A DNA stretch of 64,000 bases, taken from Arthrobacter sp. FW306-07-I (GTDB taxonomy: Bacteria; Actinomycetota; Actinomycetes; Actinomycetales; Micrococcaceae). The notes beneath the pieces were generated by a model that was not told the origin of the DNA, made no database searches, and saw only the letters and a program-made list of their open reading frames with translations. Shown one piece after another: positions 19,342 through 28,835 of the stretch (within the stretch, counting starts at the first letter, position 1; every line of letters begins with the position of its first letter). The translations under genes and the position numbers were made by a program. The stretch lies in NCBI RefSeq assembly GCF_021800405.1, contig NZ_CP084550.1:3224001-3288000 (forward strand), in the 5' to 3' direction.

Positions 19342-20370
19342 ATGCCAGAAGGAACCTCGCCAGCCACGCCCGTCGCCGCCCCGGAAGCCGCCGCTCCGCC
19401 CGCCGCAAAATCCCCAGCAGGTGCCCCGGCACCTGCGGGCCCCGTGCCCGTTGGCAAGGACACGACGGCGGGGATGCTGTTCGGCATCGGCGCGTACGTT
19501 TTGTGGGGGCTGCTCCCCCTGTACTTCTTCATCCTTATGCCGGCGGGGGCCGTCGAAATCGTCGCCAACCGCGTGGTCTGGTCGCTGCTGTTCTGCGCGC
19601 TCCTGATCACGGTCACCAGGACGTGGCGGGTGCTTGCCGCGGCCCTGAAGGACCGGGTGGTCTTTGGCTCCCTGGCGCTGGCGGCGTTCCTGATCGCCAT
19701 CAACTGGCTGACCTATACGTACGGGGTGACTACGGGGCAGGCCGTGGAAACATCCCTGGGGTACTTCATCAACCCGCTCGTCTCGGTGCTGCTGGGCGTG
19801 CTGGTCCTGAAGGAAAAGCTGCGGCCGCTCCAGTGGACCGCGGTGGCCGTCGGCTTCGTGGCCGTGGGCGTCCTGACCTACTCCTACGGAAAGCTGCCGT
19901 GGATCGCCCTCACGCTGGCGTTCAGCTTTGGCCTGTACGGCTTCGTGAAGAACCGGGTGGGCTCGAAAGTGGACGCCATCACCAGCCTCAGCGTGGAGAC
20001 CATGATGCTCGCCCCTCTCGCTGCCGTGGCCATGGTGGTCCTTGCTGCCAGCGGAAGCTCGACGCTGACCACCCAAGGCGCGGGGCACTTCTGGCTGCTG
20101 CTGGCGTCCGGCGTGATCACTGCCGTTCCGCTGCTGTTCTTCGGCGCCTCCGCACGCCGGCTGCCCATGACCACCATCGGGCTGCTCCAGTACTTCGCCC
20201 CCGTCCTGCAGTTCCTGGTGGCCTTGCTCGTGTTCCGTGAAACCATGACCGTTGAGCGCTGGATCGGGTTCGGGGTGGTGTGGCTGGCCCTGGTGCTGCT
20301 GACCCTGGACATGCTTCGGGCGGCGCGCCGCAACTCGCTGGCCCGCAGGGCGCTTCGCCAGGCCTCCTGA
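19342..20370 (+). CDS. rarD: RarD/EamA-family drug-metabolite transporter
   Basis: 342 residues from the start at 19342, with an Ala/Pro-rich cytoplasmic leader of about 45 residues. Ten hydrophobic segments follow in two EamA repeats. GIGAYVLWGLLPLYFF and NWLTYTYGVTTGQAVETSLGYFINPL are RarD signatures. RarD proteins are chloramphenicol-sensitivity family permeases with uncertain substrates. An upstream in-frame start at 19285 is less likely as it lacks conservation. A strong terminator follows. Confidence 0.9.
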   Translation: MPEGTSPATPVAAPEAAAPPAAKSPAGAPAPAGPVPVGKDTTAGMLFGIGAYVLWGLLPLYFFILMPAGAVEIVANRVVWSLLFCALLITVTRTWRVLAAALKDRVVFGSLALAAFLIAINWLTYTYGVTTGQAVETSLGYFINPLVSVLLGVLVLKEKLRPLQWTAVAVGFVAVGVLTYSYGKLPWIALTLAFSFGLYGFVKNRVGSKVDAITSLSVETMMLAPLAAVAMVVLAASGSSTLTTQGAGHFWLLLASGVITAVPLLFFGASARRLPMTTIGLLQYFAPVLQFLVALLVFRETMTVERWIGFGVVWLALVLLTLDMLRAARRNSLARRALRQAS

Positions 20371-20388
20371 TCCTGAATTAACCAAAGA

Positions 20389-20424
20389 GAAGGTGGGCCC
20401 GCGACTGCGGGCCCACCTTCCTTG
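20389..20424. terminator. Bidirectional terminator between rarD and gabT
   Basis: Fourteen-base perfect arms at 20389-20402 and 20407-20420 with a GACT loop separate the two convergent genes. Only a short T-run (TTCCTT) follows. Confidence 0.8.
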
Positions 20425-20448
20425 CGTTGCCGGAGGGAGTCGTTCCGG

Positions 20449-21819
20449 CTATGCGTTGGCCTTGATGGCGGCGGCGAGGACTTCCAGGCCGTCTGCCAGC
20501 AGGTCATCGGTGATGACGAGCGGCGGCAGCAGGCGGATGACGTTGCCGTAGGTGCCGCACGTGAGGATGATGACGCCTTCCTTGAGGCAGGCGGCTGCAA
20601 CAGCCTTGGTCAGTTCCGGGTTCGGCTCCTTGGAGCCGGCCTGGACCAGTTCGACGGCGAGCATGGCGCCGCGGCCACGGATGTCACCGATCACGTCGGT
20701 TCCGGCACCGGCCAGTTCAGCCTGCAGGTCGCGAAGCCGGCTGAGGGCCAGTTCCTCGATGTGGCGGGCACGGCCGTTCAGGTTGTATTCCTCCATGGAG
20801 CCGATGGCGGCCAGCGCAGCGGCGCACGCCACCGGGTTGCCGCCGTAGGTGCCGCCCAGGCCGCCCGGGTGGACGGCATCCAGCAGGTCGGCGCGGCCGG
20901 TGATGGCGGACAAGGGCATGCCGCCGGCGATTCCCTTGGCCATGGTCAGGATGTCCGGGACAACGCCCTCGTGGTTGACGGCGAACCATTCGCCGGTGCG
21001 GCAGAAGCCGGACTGGACTTCGTCGGCGATGAAGACGATGCCCTTCTCCTTGGCCCAGGCGGCCAGCGCCGGGAGGAAGCCTTCGGCCGGGACGATGAAG
21101 CCGCCCTCGCCCTGGATGGGTTCGATGATGATGGCGGCAACCTGGTCGCCGCCGATCTGCTTCTCGATCATGGTGATGGCGCGCTTGGCGGCCTCGGCAC
21201 CGGTGATGGCTGGGTTTTCCTCGCGGTACGGGTAGCTCATCGGCATCCGGTAGACCTCGGGGGCGAACGGGCCGAAGTTGGTCTTGTACGGCATGGCCTT
21301 GGCGGTCAGCGCCATGGTCAGGTTGGTGCGGCCGTGGTAGGCATGGTCAAAGGCGACGACGGCGTCCCGGCCGGTTGCCAGGCGGGCCACCTTAACGGCG
21401 TTTTCCACGGCCTCGGCGCCGGAGTTGAACAGGACGGTGCGCTTCTCGTGGTCGCCCGGCGTGAGGCGGTTCAGCTGCTCGGCGACGGCCACGTAGCCTT
21501 CGTACGGGGTGACCATGAAGCAGGTGTGGGTGAAGTGCTCCACGGCTTCCTTGACCGCGCCGACCACGGCGGGGTCGGAGGCGCCCACGCTGGTCACGGC
21601 GATGCCTGAGCCGAGGTCGATGAACGAGTTGCCGTCGACGTCCTGGATGATGCCGCCGTCGGCGTCGGCCACGTAGACCGGAACGCTGGAAGCGACGCCG
21701 GCGGCAACCACGGACTTGCGCCGTTCGGTCAGTGCCACGGACTTGGGGCCGGGAAAGTCGGCCTGGACGCGGCGCTTCTGCTCCAGGCGGTAAGTGATGT
21801 CTGCTGCGGTGGTGGTCAT
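20449..21819 (-). CDS. gabT: 4-aminobutyrate aminotransferase
   Basis: 456 residues, class-III PLP aminotransferase. GIVFIADEVQSGFCRTGEWF holds the PLP-contacting Asp, and DILTMAKGIAGGMPL the Schiff-base Lys. It converts GABA plus 2-oxoglutarate to succinate semialdehyde plus glutamate. It lies 30 bases downstream of the aminobutyraldehyde dehydrogenase gene, so the pair would take putrescine-derived aminobutyraldehyde to GABA and on to succinate semialdehyde. The PucR regulator diverges upstream of the pair. Confidence 0.94.
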   Translation of the reverse strand: MTTTAADITYRLEQKRRVQADFPGPKSVALTERRKSVVAAGVASSVPVYVADADGGIIQDVDGNSFIDLGSGIAVTSVGASDPAVVGAVKEAVEHFTHTCFMVTPYEGYVAVAEQLNRLTPGDHEKRTVLFNSGAEAVENAVKVARLATGRDAVVAFDHAYHGRTNLTMALTAKAMPYKTNFGPFAPEVYRMPMSYPYREENPAITGAEAAKRAITMIEKQIGGDQVAAIIIEPIQGEGGFIVPAEGFLPALAAWAKEKGIVFIADEVQSGFCRTGEWFAVNHEGVVPDILTMAKGIAGGMPLSAITGRADLLDAVHPGGLGGTYGGNPVACAAALAAIGSMEEYNLNGRARHIEELALSRLRDLQAELAGAGTDVIGDIRGRGAMLAVELVQAGSKEPNPELTKAVAAACLKEGVIILTCGTYGNVIRLLPPLVITDDLLADGLEVLAAAIKANA

Positions 21820-21849
21820 GGGGTTACTTTCAGTGCTGGTGGTGGGAAA

Positions 21850-23280
21850 TCAGGCGTCGAGGGCGGACATGACGTGCTTGATGCGCGTGTAGTCCTCCAC
21901 GCCGTACATGGAGAGGTCCTTGCCGTAGCCGGACTGCTTGAAGCCGCCGTGCGGCATTTCGGCGGTGAGCAGGATGTGGGTGTTGATCCAGACGGCGCCG
22001 AAGTCCAGGTCGCGGCTGAGCCTCATGGCGGTGCCGTGGTTGGTGGTCCAGACACTGGAGGCCAGGGCGTAGTCGACGTCGTTGGCCATGGCCACGGCTT
22101 CTTCCTCAGTGCTGAACTTCTGGACGGTGATAACGGGGCCGAATGTTTCCTTCTGCACCACATCGTCGGTCTGCTTGGCGCCGGTGATGATGGTGGGCTC
22201 GAAGAAGAAGCCCTTCTCCCCCGCACGGTGCCCGCCGGTCTCGATCCTGCAGTTGGCGGGCAGGTTCTCCACCACGGAGGTGACGGCGTTGAAGTGGTTG
22301 ACGTTGTTCAGCGGCCCGAAGTAGTTGTCTTCGTCGTTTTGCGAGCCAGTGTGCAGGGTCCTGGTGTGTTCCACCATGGCTGACACAACGTCGTCGTGCA
22401 CGGATTCCTCCACCAGCACGCGGGTAATGGCGGTGCAGTCCTGTCCGGCATTGAAAAAGGCGAACTCGGCGATGGCCGCTGCGCTCTTCTTGATGTCGGC
22501 GTCCTTGAAGACAATGGCCGGCGCCTTGCCGCCCAGTTCCAGGTGGGCGCGCTTGAGGCCCTTCGCGGCGCCGGACGCGACAGCGATGCCGGCCCGGACC
22601 GAGCCGGTGATGGACACCAGGCCGGGGACCTTGTGTTCCACCATCATGGCCCCGGTTTCGCCGGTGCCGAGCACCACGTTCAGCACGCCGGCGGGCAGGA
22701 TCTCCGCGGCGAGCCGGGCCAGCACCAGGGTGGATTCGGGGGTGGTGTCGGAAGGTTTGAGGACCACCGTGTTACCGGCCGCGAGCGCGGGACCGATCTT
22801 CCAGATGGCCATCAGGAACGGGTAGTTCCACGGGGCGACCTGGGCCACCACGCCGATGGGTTCGCGCCGGACGTAGGAGGTGTGGCCCTCGAAGTACTCG
22901 CCGGCGGACTTGCCCTCCAGGATGCGGGCGGCCCCGGCGAAGAAGCGCAGCTGGTCGGCGCCGGCAGCCACTTCCTCGGAGGCAATGAGCGAGCGGACCT
23001 GGCCGGTGTTGCGGTGTTGGGCCTCGACCAGTTCGTCGCTGTTGGCCTCGATGGCGTCCGCGAGCTTGAGCAGCATCAGCTGGCGCTGGCCCGGGGTGAC
23101 GTGCTTCCAGGTCCTGAAGGCGTCCTTGGCGGCCGCCATGGCGGCGTCCACATCCGACTGCACCGACACGGGAGCCTGCGCCACCACTTCGCCGTTGGCG
23201 GGGTTGACCACGTCCAGCAGGGTGGTGCCGGCGGGGGTGACGAACTTCCCGTTAATGAAGTTCTGCAAGGTTTGAACCAC
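21850..23280 (-). CDS. Gamma-aminobutyraldehyde dehydrogenase (PatD-like)
   Basis: About 476 residues. AHLELGGKAPAIVF bears the catalytic Glu and FNAGQDCTAITR the Cys; QVAPWNYPFLMA is the cofactor segment. The GQDCTA variant and the neighbouring gabT point to aminobutyraldehyde rather than succinate semialdehyde. The start is placed at the GTG at 23280, since AAAGAGG lies nine bases before it; a TTG nine bases further upstream would sit against that site. It is first in an operon with gabT. Confidence 0.88.
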   Translation of the reverse strand: MVQTLQNFINGKFVTPAGTTLLDVVNPANGEVVAQAPVSVQSDVDAAMAAAKDAFRTWKHVTPGQRQLMLLKLADAIEANSDELVEAQHRNTGQVRSLIASEEVAAGADQLRFFAGAARILEGKSAGEYFEGHTSYVRREPIGVVAQVAPWNYPFLMAIWKIGPALAAGNTVVLKPSDTTPESTLVLARLAAEILPAGVLNVVLGTGETGAMMVEHKVPGLVSITGSVRAGIAVASGAAKGLKRAHLELGGKAPAIVFKDADIKKSAAAIAEFAFFNAGQDCTAITRVLVEESVHDDVVSAMVEHTRTLHTGSQNDEDNYFGPLNNVNHFNAVTSVVENLPANCRIETGGHRAGEKGFFFEPTIITGAKQTDDVVQKETFGPVITVQKFSTEEEAVAMANDVDYALASSVWTTNHGTAMRLSRDLDFGAVWINTHILLTAEMPHGGFKQSGYGKDLSMYGVEDYTRIKHVMSALDA

Positions 23281-23448
23281 GGTGTGCAACCTCTTTCGTA
23301 AGGGCCATCCGCGGCCGGGCGGAGACCAGGACGGATGGATGGAACTGCATTGAGCCTATGCCAGCGCCCAAGCCGGGTGAATAGCCACCTGCACACCCTT
23401 GCCAAAGGTGTTTAGTGCGGTTGCCCAGCTCACGTTTATCCTTGCTTC

Positions 23449-24885
23449 ATGGCCATTTCCCTTGCTGCCCTGGTGGGCGTAACCTCCTTGAAGCTGTCCA
23501 AGGCGGGCGTGGCGGAGACTACGTGGAACCAGGACATCAACTGGGTTGCGGTGACCGAACTGGAGGATCCTCAGCGGTTCCTCAACGGCGGGGAGCTGGT
23601 CCTCACCACGGGCCTGCGGCTTCGCTCGGCGCCCGAGCAGCGCCGCTTTGTCCGCCAGGTGCAGCGCGCCGGAGCGGTGGGCATCGGCTTCGGTGTGGGG
23701 CTGTCGCACGAGGCTGTGCCGCCGGCCCTCCTGGCGGAGGCCAACCGGTGGGGGTTGCCCGTGGTGGAGGTGCCATACGAGACGCCCTTCATCGCCATCA
23801 CCAAGCTGGTGGCCGATGCCCAGTCCGCCGACCACTACGCCAAGCTGGAACGGCTGATCGCCGGGCACCAGGTTCTGGCCCGCGCGCTGCTGACAGGCGG
23901 CGGGCTCGCGGAGCTGCTGAAGAACCTGGGCGGCATGCTGCGCACTGACATCGCGCTCACCCAGTTCACGGCCCAGCTCTACAACAGCAGCAGCACCCAC
24001 CCGTCGGCGGACACCTGGTCCAGCTACCCCGTGCCCACGGGCCGGCGCGACGCCTGCACCCTGTGGGTGCGCCAGCCCTTCGATGACACCGGCATCATCG
24101 GCTACGCGCAGAACCTGATCAGCGTGGAGCTGAACAACATGGTCAAGCAGCGGCAGGCACAGCGTGCCCTGTGCGGCCAGGTGCTCGAGGACGTGATCCA
24201 CGGGGCGCTGGAGACCAGCGAGGCGCAGCGCAGGCTGGCAGGCGTGGGCGTGAACAGCACCCGCAAGAACGTGGTGCTGCTGGCCGTTTCGGCCGCCCAC
24301 GGCAAGGCTCTGGGGAGCACCTCGGTGCCGCAGGAGCTGGAGAAGGCTGTTGCCGCCGTCGTGGGCAAGGACCTCGTGCTGGTAATCAATGACGACGGCG
24401 GGACGGCACCTGCGCTGGCCCGGAAACTCAGCGACCACCTCGCCGAGGCCGGAATCCACGCCACGATCGGCATCGGTGGGGCGTACACCAAGCCAAACGG
24501 ACTCCGCTGGAGCTACTTCGAGGCGCGCGACGCCGCCAGCCACGGCCTGCCGGTCAACGAGCCCGAGCGGCTGAGCCTGACGTCCCTGCTGCTGGCCAGC
24601 GAGGACGTGCCACTGGCGGACATGGCACACGAGTCATTGAACCCCTTGCGTGCCTTCGATGCGGCGCACGGCTCGGAGCTGGTGGCCACGTTGGAGAGCT
24701 ACCTGAACAACAACGGGTCCGTAGCCGCAGTCGCGGAAGAGCTCACGCTGCACCGCAACACCGTCCGGTACCGGCTGGCCCAGATCACCGAGCTCACCGG
24801 CTACGACCCGGCCATCACCGCGGACCGGGTGCAGTTGTGGCTCGCCCTGGCCGTGGCCCGGTTGTCGGCGCGGCAGGGCAAGTAG
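23449..24885 (+). CDS. PucR-family transcriptional regulator
   Basis: 478 residues. An N-terminal PucR sensor domain (WVAVTELEDPQRFLNGGELV), a central GGDEF-like region around 270-370, and a C-terminal helix-turn-helix with LTLHRNTVRYRLAQI. PucR-type regulators activate purine, amino-acid or polyamine catabolism. Its divergence from the patD-gabT operon makes that operon the probable target. A -10-like TATCCT ends six bases before the ATG and no ribosome site is seen, so the mRNA may be leaderless. Confidence 0.92.
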   Translation: MAISLAALVGVTSLKLSKAGVAETTWNQDINWVAVTELEDPQRFLNGGELVLTTGLRLRSAPEQRRFVRQVQRAGAVGIGFGVGLSHEAVPPALLAEANRWGLPVVEVPYETPFIAITKLVADAQSADHYAKLERLIAGHQVLARALLTGGGLAELLKNLGGMLRTDIALTQFTAQLYNSSSTHPSADTWSSYPVPTGRRDACTLWVRQPFDDTGIIGYAQNLISVELNNMVKQRQAQRALCGQVLEDVIHGALETSEAQRRLAGVGVNSTRKNVVLLAVSAAHGKALGSTSVPQELEKAVAAVVGKDLVLVINDDGGTAPALARKLSDHLAEAGIHATIGIGGAYTKPNGLRWSYFEARDAASHGLPVNEPERLSLTSLLLASEDVPLADMAHESLNPLRAFDAAHGSELVATLESYLNNNGSVAAVAEELTLHRNTVRYRLAQITELTGYDPAITADRVQLWLALAVARLSARQGK

Positions 24886-24900
24886 CCGCCGCTTACAGCC

Positions 24901-26502
24901 TCAGATGACGCCGTGGCCCAGCAGGTCGCGCGACTTCTTCCACGCCTTCCGGGACCCGGCCTTTGCCGCCCCCATCCGTTCTTCCTGCTGGTTGAGCAGC
25001 TCGGCGTAGATGCCCGCCGTTGCCGGATCGCTGTACTCCGCGGCGATGGCGGCGAGCAGGTCGCGGGCCACCACGGCGTCCTGGAATTGGCCCAGGATCT
25101 TCTGCTGCCGGTGTGCGGCCTTGGCCACCTTGCCGGCGCGCTTTCCGTGCACCAGGGCCGCCGATTCGGCCACGTGGCGCAGCCGCTTTGCGTCCTTGCG
25201 GACGCGGTGGAGGGCAAGCTCTTCCTCCCTGCCGCGCCGGGCCCGCTTGACCGCCTTGTGTGAACGGCGCAGGCGTTTGGCGGCTTTATCCACCGCCTTC
25301 CCGGCGGCACGGCGTCCGGGAGTCACGGCTTCGGCGCGCACGGGCGGGTTGTCCCGGAAATCCTCCAGCTTGTCCAGGAGGCGGAAGTAGCGGGTCGATC
25401 CCAAGGCTTCCCGCAGGAGCCGGTAGGCGGCGTCGTAATCACTGCCGGTGCGCTGTTCCACGGTTGCGGCGGCGCCGGCGATGCCCTCCCCCGGCGGCAG
25501 GGCGCCCAGTTGTTCGCGGAGCTGTTTCCCCAGCACCTCGGCGTCGCGTGGCTGGCCCAGCAGCTGGCCCAGCCATTTCAGCTCGCTCCGCAGCTTGCGC
25601 ACCGGCGATGCCCGGTAGAGCCGGCTGTAGGCAGCCAGGACGGAGCGGATGCGGCGCGTCGCCGAACGCATGGCGTGCACGGCGTCCGGTTCCTCGTTCC
25701 GGACGTCGGCGTCGCTTGCGAGGATCTGGTCGATCTGCGCAGCTACATAGACGGTGACGACGGCGGCGGCCGGGGCGCGCTTTCCAGCCAAGAGGGCGGG
25801 GGCACTTCCAGGGCCGGCAGCACCGGCGGCAGGAACCTCACCGGCGGCAGCGGCCCGCTTTCCTGCCTTGGTGTCACTTCCCAGGGCGCGGGCCAGCTTG
25901 GAGGCGTGGCCGGCCGGCTGGGCGCCGGCGGCGGTGAGCAGGTCCTCCACGGGGCCGAAGAGGTCAGGATCCCCATGGACCAGTTCCAGCTCCCATTCGC
26001 GCCATTCCTGCCGTGTAGCCTCGTCAGGATGTCCGTCCTCCAGTCGCACGGCGGTGACCTGGTCGTCGGCGAAGTCGGCGAGGTGCACGCCGTCCGGCCC
26101 GTAGAGGGGGTACGTGGTGCGTCGGGTTTCCAGGCGGACCACGGGCGCCGGGACAGTCCCCCGGAGGTAGGCGTGCAGGTGCGTGAGGAGGCTGTCCGGG
26201 ACGACGTCGGGCCGGCCGAGCGGCGCGTGCAGTTCCGTCCGGTGCTGGGGGCCTTCCCCGGCGGCAGCCTGCGGCGGCAGCTTCAGGTGCCACCCCGCGT
26301 CTTTGCCCCCGGTACGGCGGCGGAGCGTGATGCGGCGGCCAGCCAGGCCATGTTTGGGAGTGTCGAAATACACCGCTTCCAGCAAGTCCGTGTGCGGCTT
26401 ACCCGTGCGGGCCACCCCGGGAGCCTGCTCCAGTGCCGGCACCTCGGCGGCGGTGTCGACGTCGTACTTCTTCTCGATCTCAAGTTCCCGGGAAGCCTCC
26501 AC
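24901..26502 (-). CDS. CYTH-CHAD domain protein
   Basis: 533 residues. The CYTH domain (about 5-205) opens with ELEIEKKY, the ExExK motif that binds triphosphate and metal. The CHAD domain (about 245-530) is helical with many conserved His and Arg/Lys, including DAVHAMRSATRRIRSVL and LHRVRKDAKRLRHVAE. CHAD domains bind polyphosphate; CYTH domains hydrolyse inorganic triphosphate or related compounds. The pairing suggests polyphosphate metabolism. The start is GTG with GGAAGGA upstream. Confidence 0.92.
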   Translation of the reverse strand: MEASRELEIEKKYDVDTAAEVPALEQAPGVARTGKPHTDLLEAVYFDTPKHGLAGRRITLRRRTGGKDAGWHLKLPPQAAAGEGPQHRTELHAPLGRPDVVPDSLLTHLHAYLRGTVPAPVVRLETRRTTYPLYGPDGVHLADFADDQVTAVRLEDGHPDEATRQEWREWELELVHGDPDLFGPVEDLLTAAGAQPAGHASKLARALGSDTKAGKRAAAAGEVPAAGAAGPGSAPALLAGKRAPAAAVVTVYVAAQIDQILASDADVRNEEPDAVHAMRSATRRIRSVLAAYSRLYRASPVRKLRSELKWLGQLLGQPRDAEVLGKQLREQLGALPPGEGIAGAAATVEQRTGSDYDAAYRLLREALGSTRYFRLLDKLEDFRDNPPVRAEAVTPGRRAAGKAVDKAAKRLRRSHKAVKRARRGREEELALHRVRKDAKRLRHVAESAALVHGKRAGKVAKAAHRQQKILGQFQDAVVARDLLAAIAAEYSDPATAGIYAELLNQQEERMGAAKAGSRKAWKKSRDLLGHGVI

Positions 26503-26638
26503 AGCCGTCCTTCCGCGCCGCCTGGTCCATGCCAGGCCCTCCGACAGTCCGTTGGCAGTCTATTGCAGGCGTCCGCTCCGGCGAGAGGTTGGCCACAAAA
26601 GCGAAAACATCAAACGTCTAACCTTTACCGTTGAGGGT

Positions 26639-27964
26639 ATGCCCGCCACTCCCCCTGCCTCCGCGCCCGCGGACGCCCCCGCCGTCACTCAGGCGACTCC
26701 CACCGCCAGGCCCGCCAAGACAGCCGGGACGGCACCTGCGAGGCCGCGCTCCGCCGTCGTGTTCGGGGTCATTGCGCTGGTACTGATCGGGCTGAACCTG
26801 CGCGCCGGCATCACGGGAGCGTCCGCTCTGCTGCACGACCTCCAGGCGGTGCTGGGCTACGGGGCGCTGGTGGCGGCGATCATCCCCTCCATCCCCACCC
26901 TGTGTTTCGCTGTGGCCGGCGCTGCCACCTCGTGGCTCAGCGGCAAGCTCGGCGTGGAGAAGGCCATCCTGCTGTCCCTGGCCCTGCTGGCGGGCGGGCT
27001 GCTGCTGCGCGGCATCCCCGCCACCGGCATGCTGGTGGCCGGCAGTGTAGTGGGCATGTCCGGGCTGGCCATCTGCAATGTGGCCATGCCGTCCTTCATC
27101 CGCGAGCACTTCGCCTCCCGGACCTCCCTCATGACTGCCGTCTACACGGTGACCATGACCACCGGCGGTACCCTGACCTCCGTCCTGGTGGTTCCGCTGG
27201 CACAGGCCCTGGGATCCCCGTCCGCCGCTGTGGGTGCCGTGGGCATCGCCGCTGTGGCAGCCTTCCTGGGGTTCGTGCCCGTGGCCATGCATGCCCACCG
27301 CCACGCCGTTCGGACCACCGCCCGGCACGTCTCGCCGTGGCCCCTCCTGCGGACACGCAAGGGCCAGCTCCTCACCGCCATCTTCACCCTGCAGGCCCTG
27401 CTGGCGTATGCCCTGCTGAGCTGGTTCCCCTACATGCTCACCACTATGGGCCTTGGCGCGTCGGAGAGCGGACTGATGTTCGGGCTGATGCAGCTGGTCT
27501 CCGTCCCGGCCGGGATGGTCCTGATTGCCATTGGCTCCCGGCCGGGCATGCTGCGCCCCGCGTTCTATTTGGTAAGCATCACCATGATGGTGGGGATCGC
27601 GGCGCTCCTGGTCCTCCCCGTGGGTCTGGCAGCCGTCCCCGCCGTCCTGCTGGGTTTTGGCCTGGGCATCTTCCCGCTGGTGATGGTGATGATCAGCCGC
27701 AGCGGAACCAGCACCGCCGAAACCACGGCCTTGTCCACCCTTGCCCAGTCCTCGGGTTACCTGCTGGCCACCGTGGGCCCGTTCGGCATGGGGCTGCTGC
27801 ACAGCGCCACCGGTAGCTGGTCCCTGCCCCTCGTGCTGCTGCTGGGCCTGGCCCTGGTGCAGATCGTGGTGTCCCACCTGCTCACCGGGAAGGCGATGTC
27901 CGCAAAGCCAGCGGGCGCTCCCGGCACGGTTGCCCCGGATGGCGCCCGCGCGGAAGGAAAATAA
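26639..27964 (+). CDS. CynX/NimT-type MFS transporter
   Basis: 441 residues, with an Ala/Pro/Thr-rich leader of about 38 residues and twelve hydrophobic segments. IGLNLRAGITGASALLHDL is the typical first helix of the CynX/NimT group (cyanate, nitroimidazole or related transport); the substrate is unknown. TACCGT seven bases before the ATG suggests a leaderless transcript. The open frame extends further upstream only as an antisense shadow of the CYTH-CHAD gene. The gntR-type gene begins four bases after its stop, so the two form an operon. Confidence 0.9.
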   Translation: MPATPPASAPADAPAVTQATPTARPAKTAGTAPARPRSAVVFGVIALVLIGLNLRAGITGASALLHDLQAVLGYGALVAAIIPSIPTLCFAVAGAATSWLSGKLGVEKAILLSLALLAGGLLLRGIPATGMLVAGSVVGMSGLAICNVAMPSFIREHFASRTSLMTAVYTVTMTTGGTLTSVLVVPLAQALGSPSAAVGAVGIAAVAAFLGFVPVAMHAHRHAVRTTARHVSPWPLLRTRKGQLLTAIFTLQALLAYALLSWFPYMLTTMGLGASESGLMFGLMQLVSVPAGMVLIAIGSRPGMLRPAFYLVSITMMVGIAALLVLPVGLAAVPAVLLGFGLGIFPLVMVMISRSGTSTAETTALSTLAQSSGYLLATVGPFGMGLLHSATGSWSLPLVLLLGLALVQIVVSHLLTGKAMSAKPAGAPGTVAPDGARAEGK

Positions 27965-27968
27965 CGCC

Positions 27969-28649
27969 ATGTCCTTGAGTCCTTCGGTCCGTCCGCCGCT
28001 CGCCGCCGAAGTCACGGCCAAGCTGCGGGAAATGGTGCACTCCGGCGAGTGGCCGCTAAACCAGCGGATCCCACCCGAACCCGAGCTCATGGCCAGGCTG
28101 GGTGTTTCCCGCGGCACCCTCCGCGAGGCGGTCAAGGCTCTGGCCCACGGCGGCATGTTGGAGGTGCGCCGCGGGGACGGCACCTACGTGCGTGCCACCA
28201 GCGAAATGTCCGGCGCGGCCCGCCGGATGTACCAGGACCACAGCGAACAGCACATCCTCGAGGTCAGGCTGGGCCTGGACACACAGGCTGCCCGACTGGC
28301 CGCGCGCAATGCCACGGACGACGACGTCACGGCCCTGCGTGCGCTCCTCGCCACCCGGGACCGGGCCTGGAGGAACGGGGACTTCGAGGCCTGGGCCGAC
28401 GCCGACTGGCACTTCCATGAAGGCATTGCGCGCGCGTCCGGCAACCCCCTGCTGCACGAGCTCTACGCGAGCTTTGGCACCGTGTTCCATCAGGACCTGC
28501 TGACGCAGCAGCGCCGGCCGGGCTTCAACGGGCTTCCCCGGGACGGCCACGAGACCCTGCTCGATGCCATCGAACAGCGGGACGAGGATGCCGCCGTGGC
28601 CAGCGTGAACCGGAACCTGAACTCCTGCGCGGAGTGGCTGGCGGAGTAG
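27969..28649 (+). CDS. GntR/FadR-family transcriptional regulator
   Basis: 226 residues. The winged helix occupies about 10-75 (PEPELMARLGVSRGTLREAVKAL), and the helical FCD ligand-binding domain 90-220, with the metal-type residues D..H in WADADWHFHEGIA. It most likely controls the transporter gene with which it is co-transcribed. The ligand is unknown. The true start at 27969 follows AAGGAAAATAA; upstream in-frame codons overlap the transporter gene. Confidence 0.92.
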   Translation: MSLSPSVRPPLAAEVTAKLREMVHSGEWPLNQRIPPEPELMARLGVSRGTLREAVKALAHGGMLEVRRGDGTYVRATSEMSGAARRMYQDHSEQHILEVRLGLDTQAARLAARNATDDDVTALRALLATRDRAWRNGDFEAWADADWHFHEGIARASGNPLLHELYASFGTVFHQDLLTQQRRPGFNGLPRDGHETLLDAIEQRDEDAAVASVNRNLNSCAEWLAE

Positions 28650-28670
28650 TTGCTCCGGCTTCCCCGGTTA

Positions 28671-28750
28671 TCGACGCGCATGTTCCTTGGCGCGCGGGAT
28701 AAATCCGGTGCGCTTTCGAATATGCGCAGCGAAAGTAAACCTGCGCGTCG
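28671..28750. repeat. Intergenic palindrome, family PAL1, between convergent genes
   Basis: Perfect outer arms CGACGCGCA (28672-28680) and TGCGCGTCG (28742-28750) with imperfect inner arms (28676-28693 and 28710-28727, 13 of 18). It shares GCGCATGTTC, TGGCGC and GAATATGCGC with the copy at 6130-6231. Confidence 0.75.
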
Positions 28751-28835
28751 CCGAGGACGGTGCGTCCCGGACACGCCAGCGGCCCGGCACCGTGGTGCCG
28801 GACCGCCGTCGTACGCTTTGTCTTGCTTATCAGCC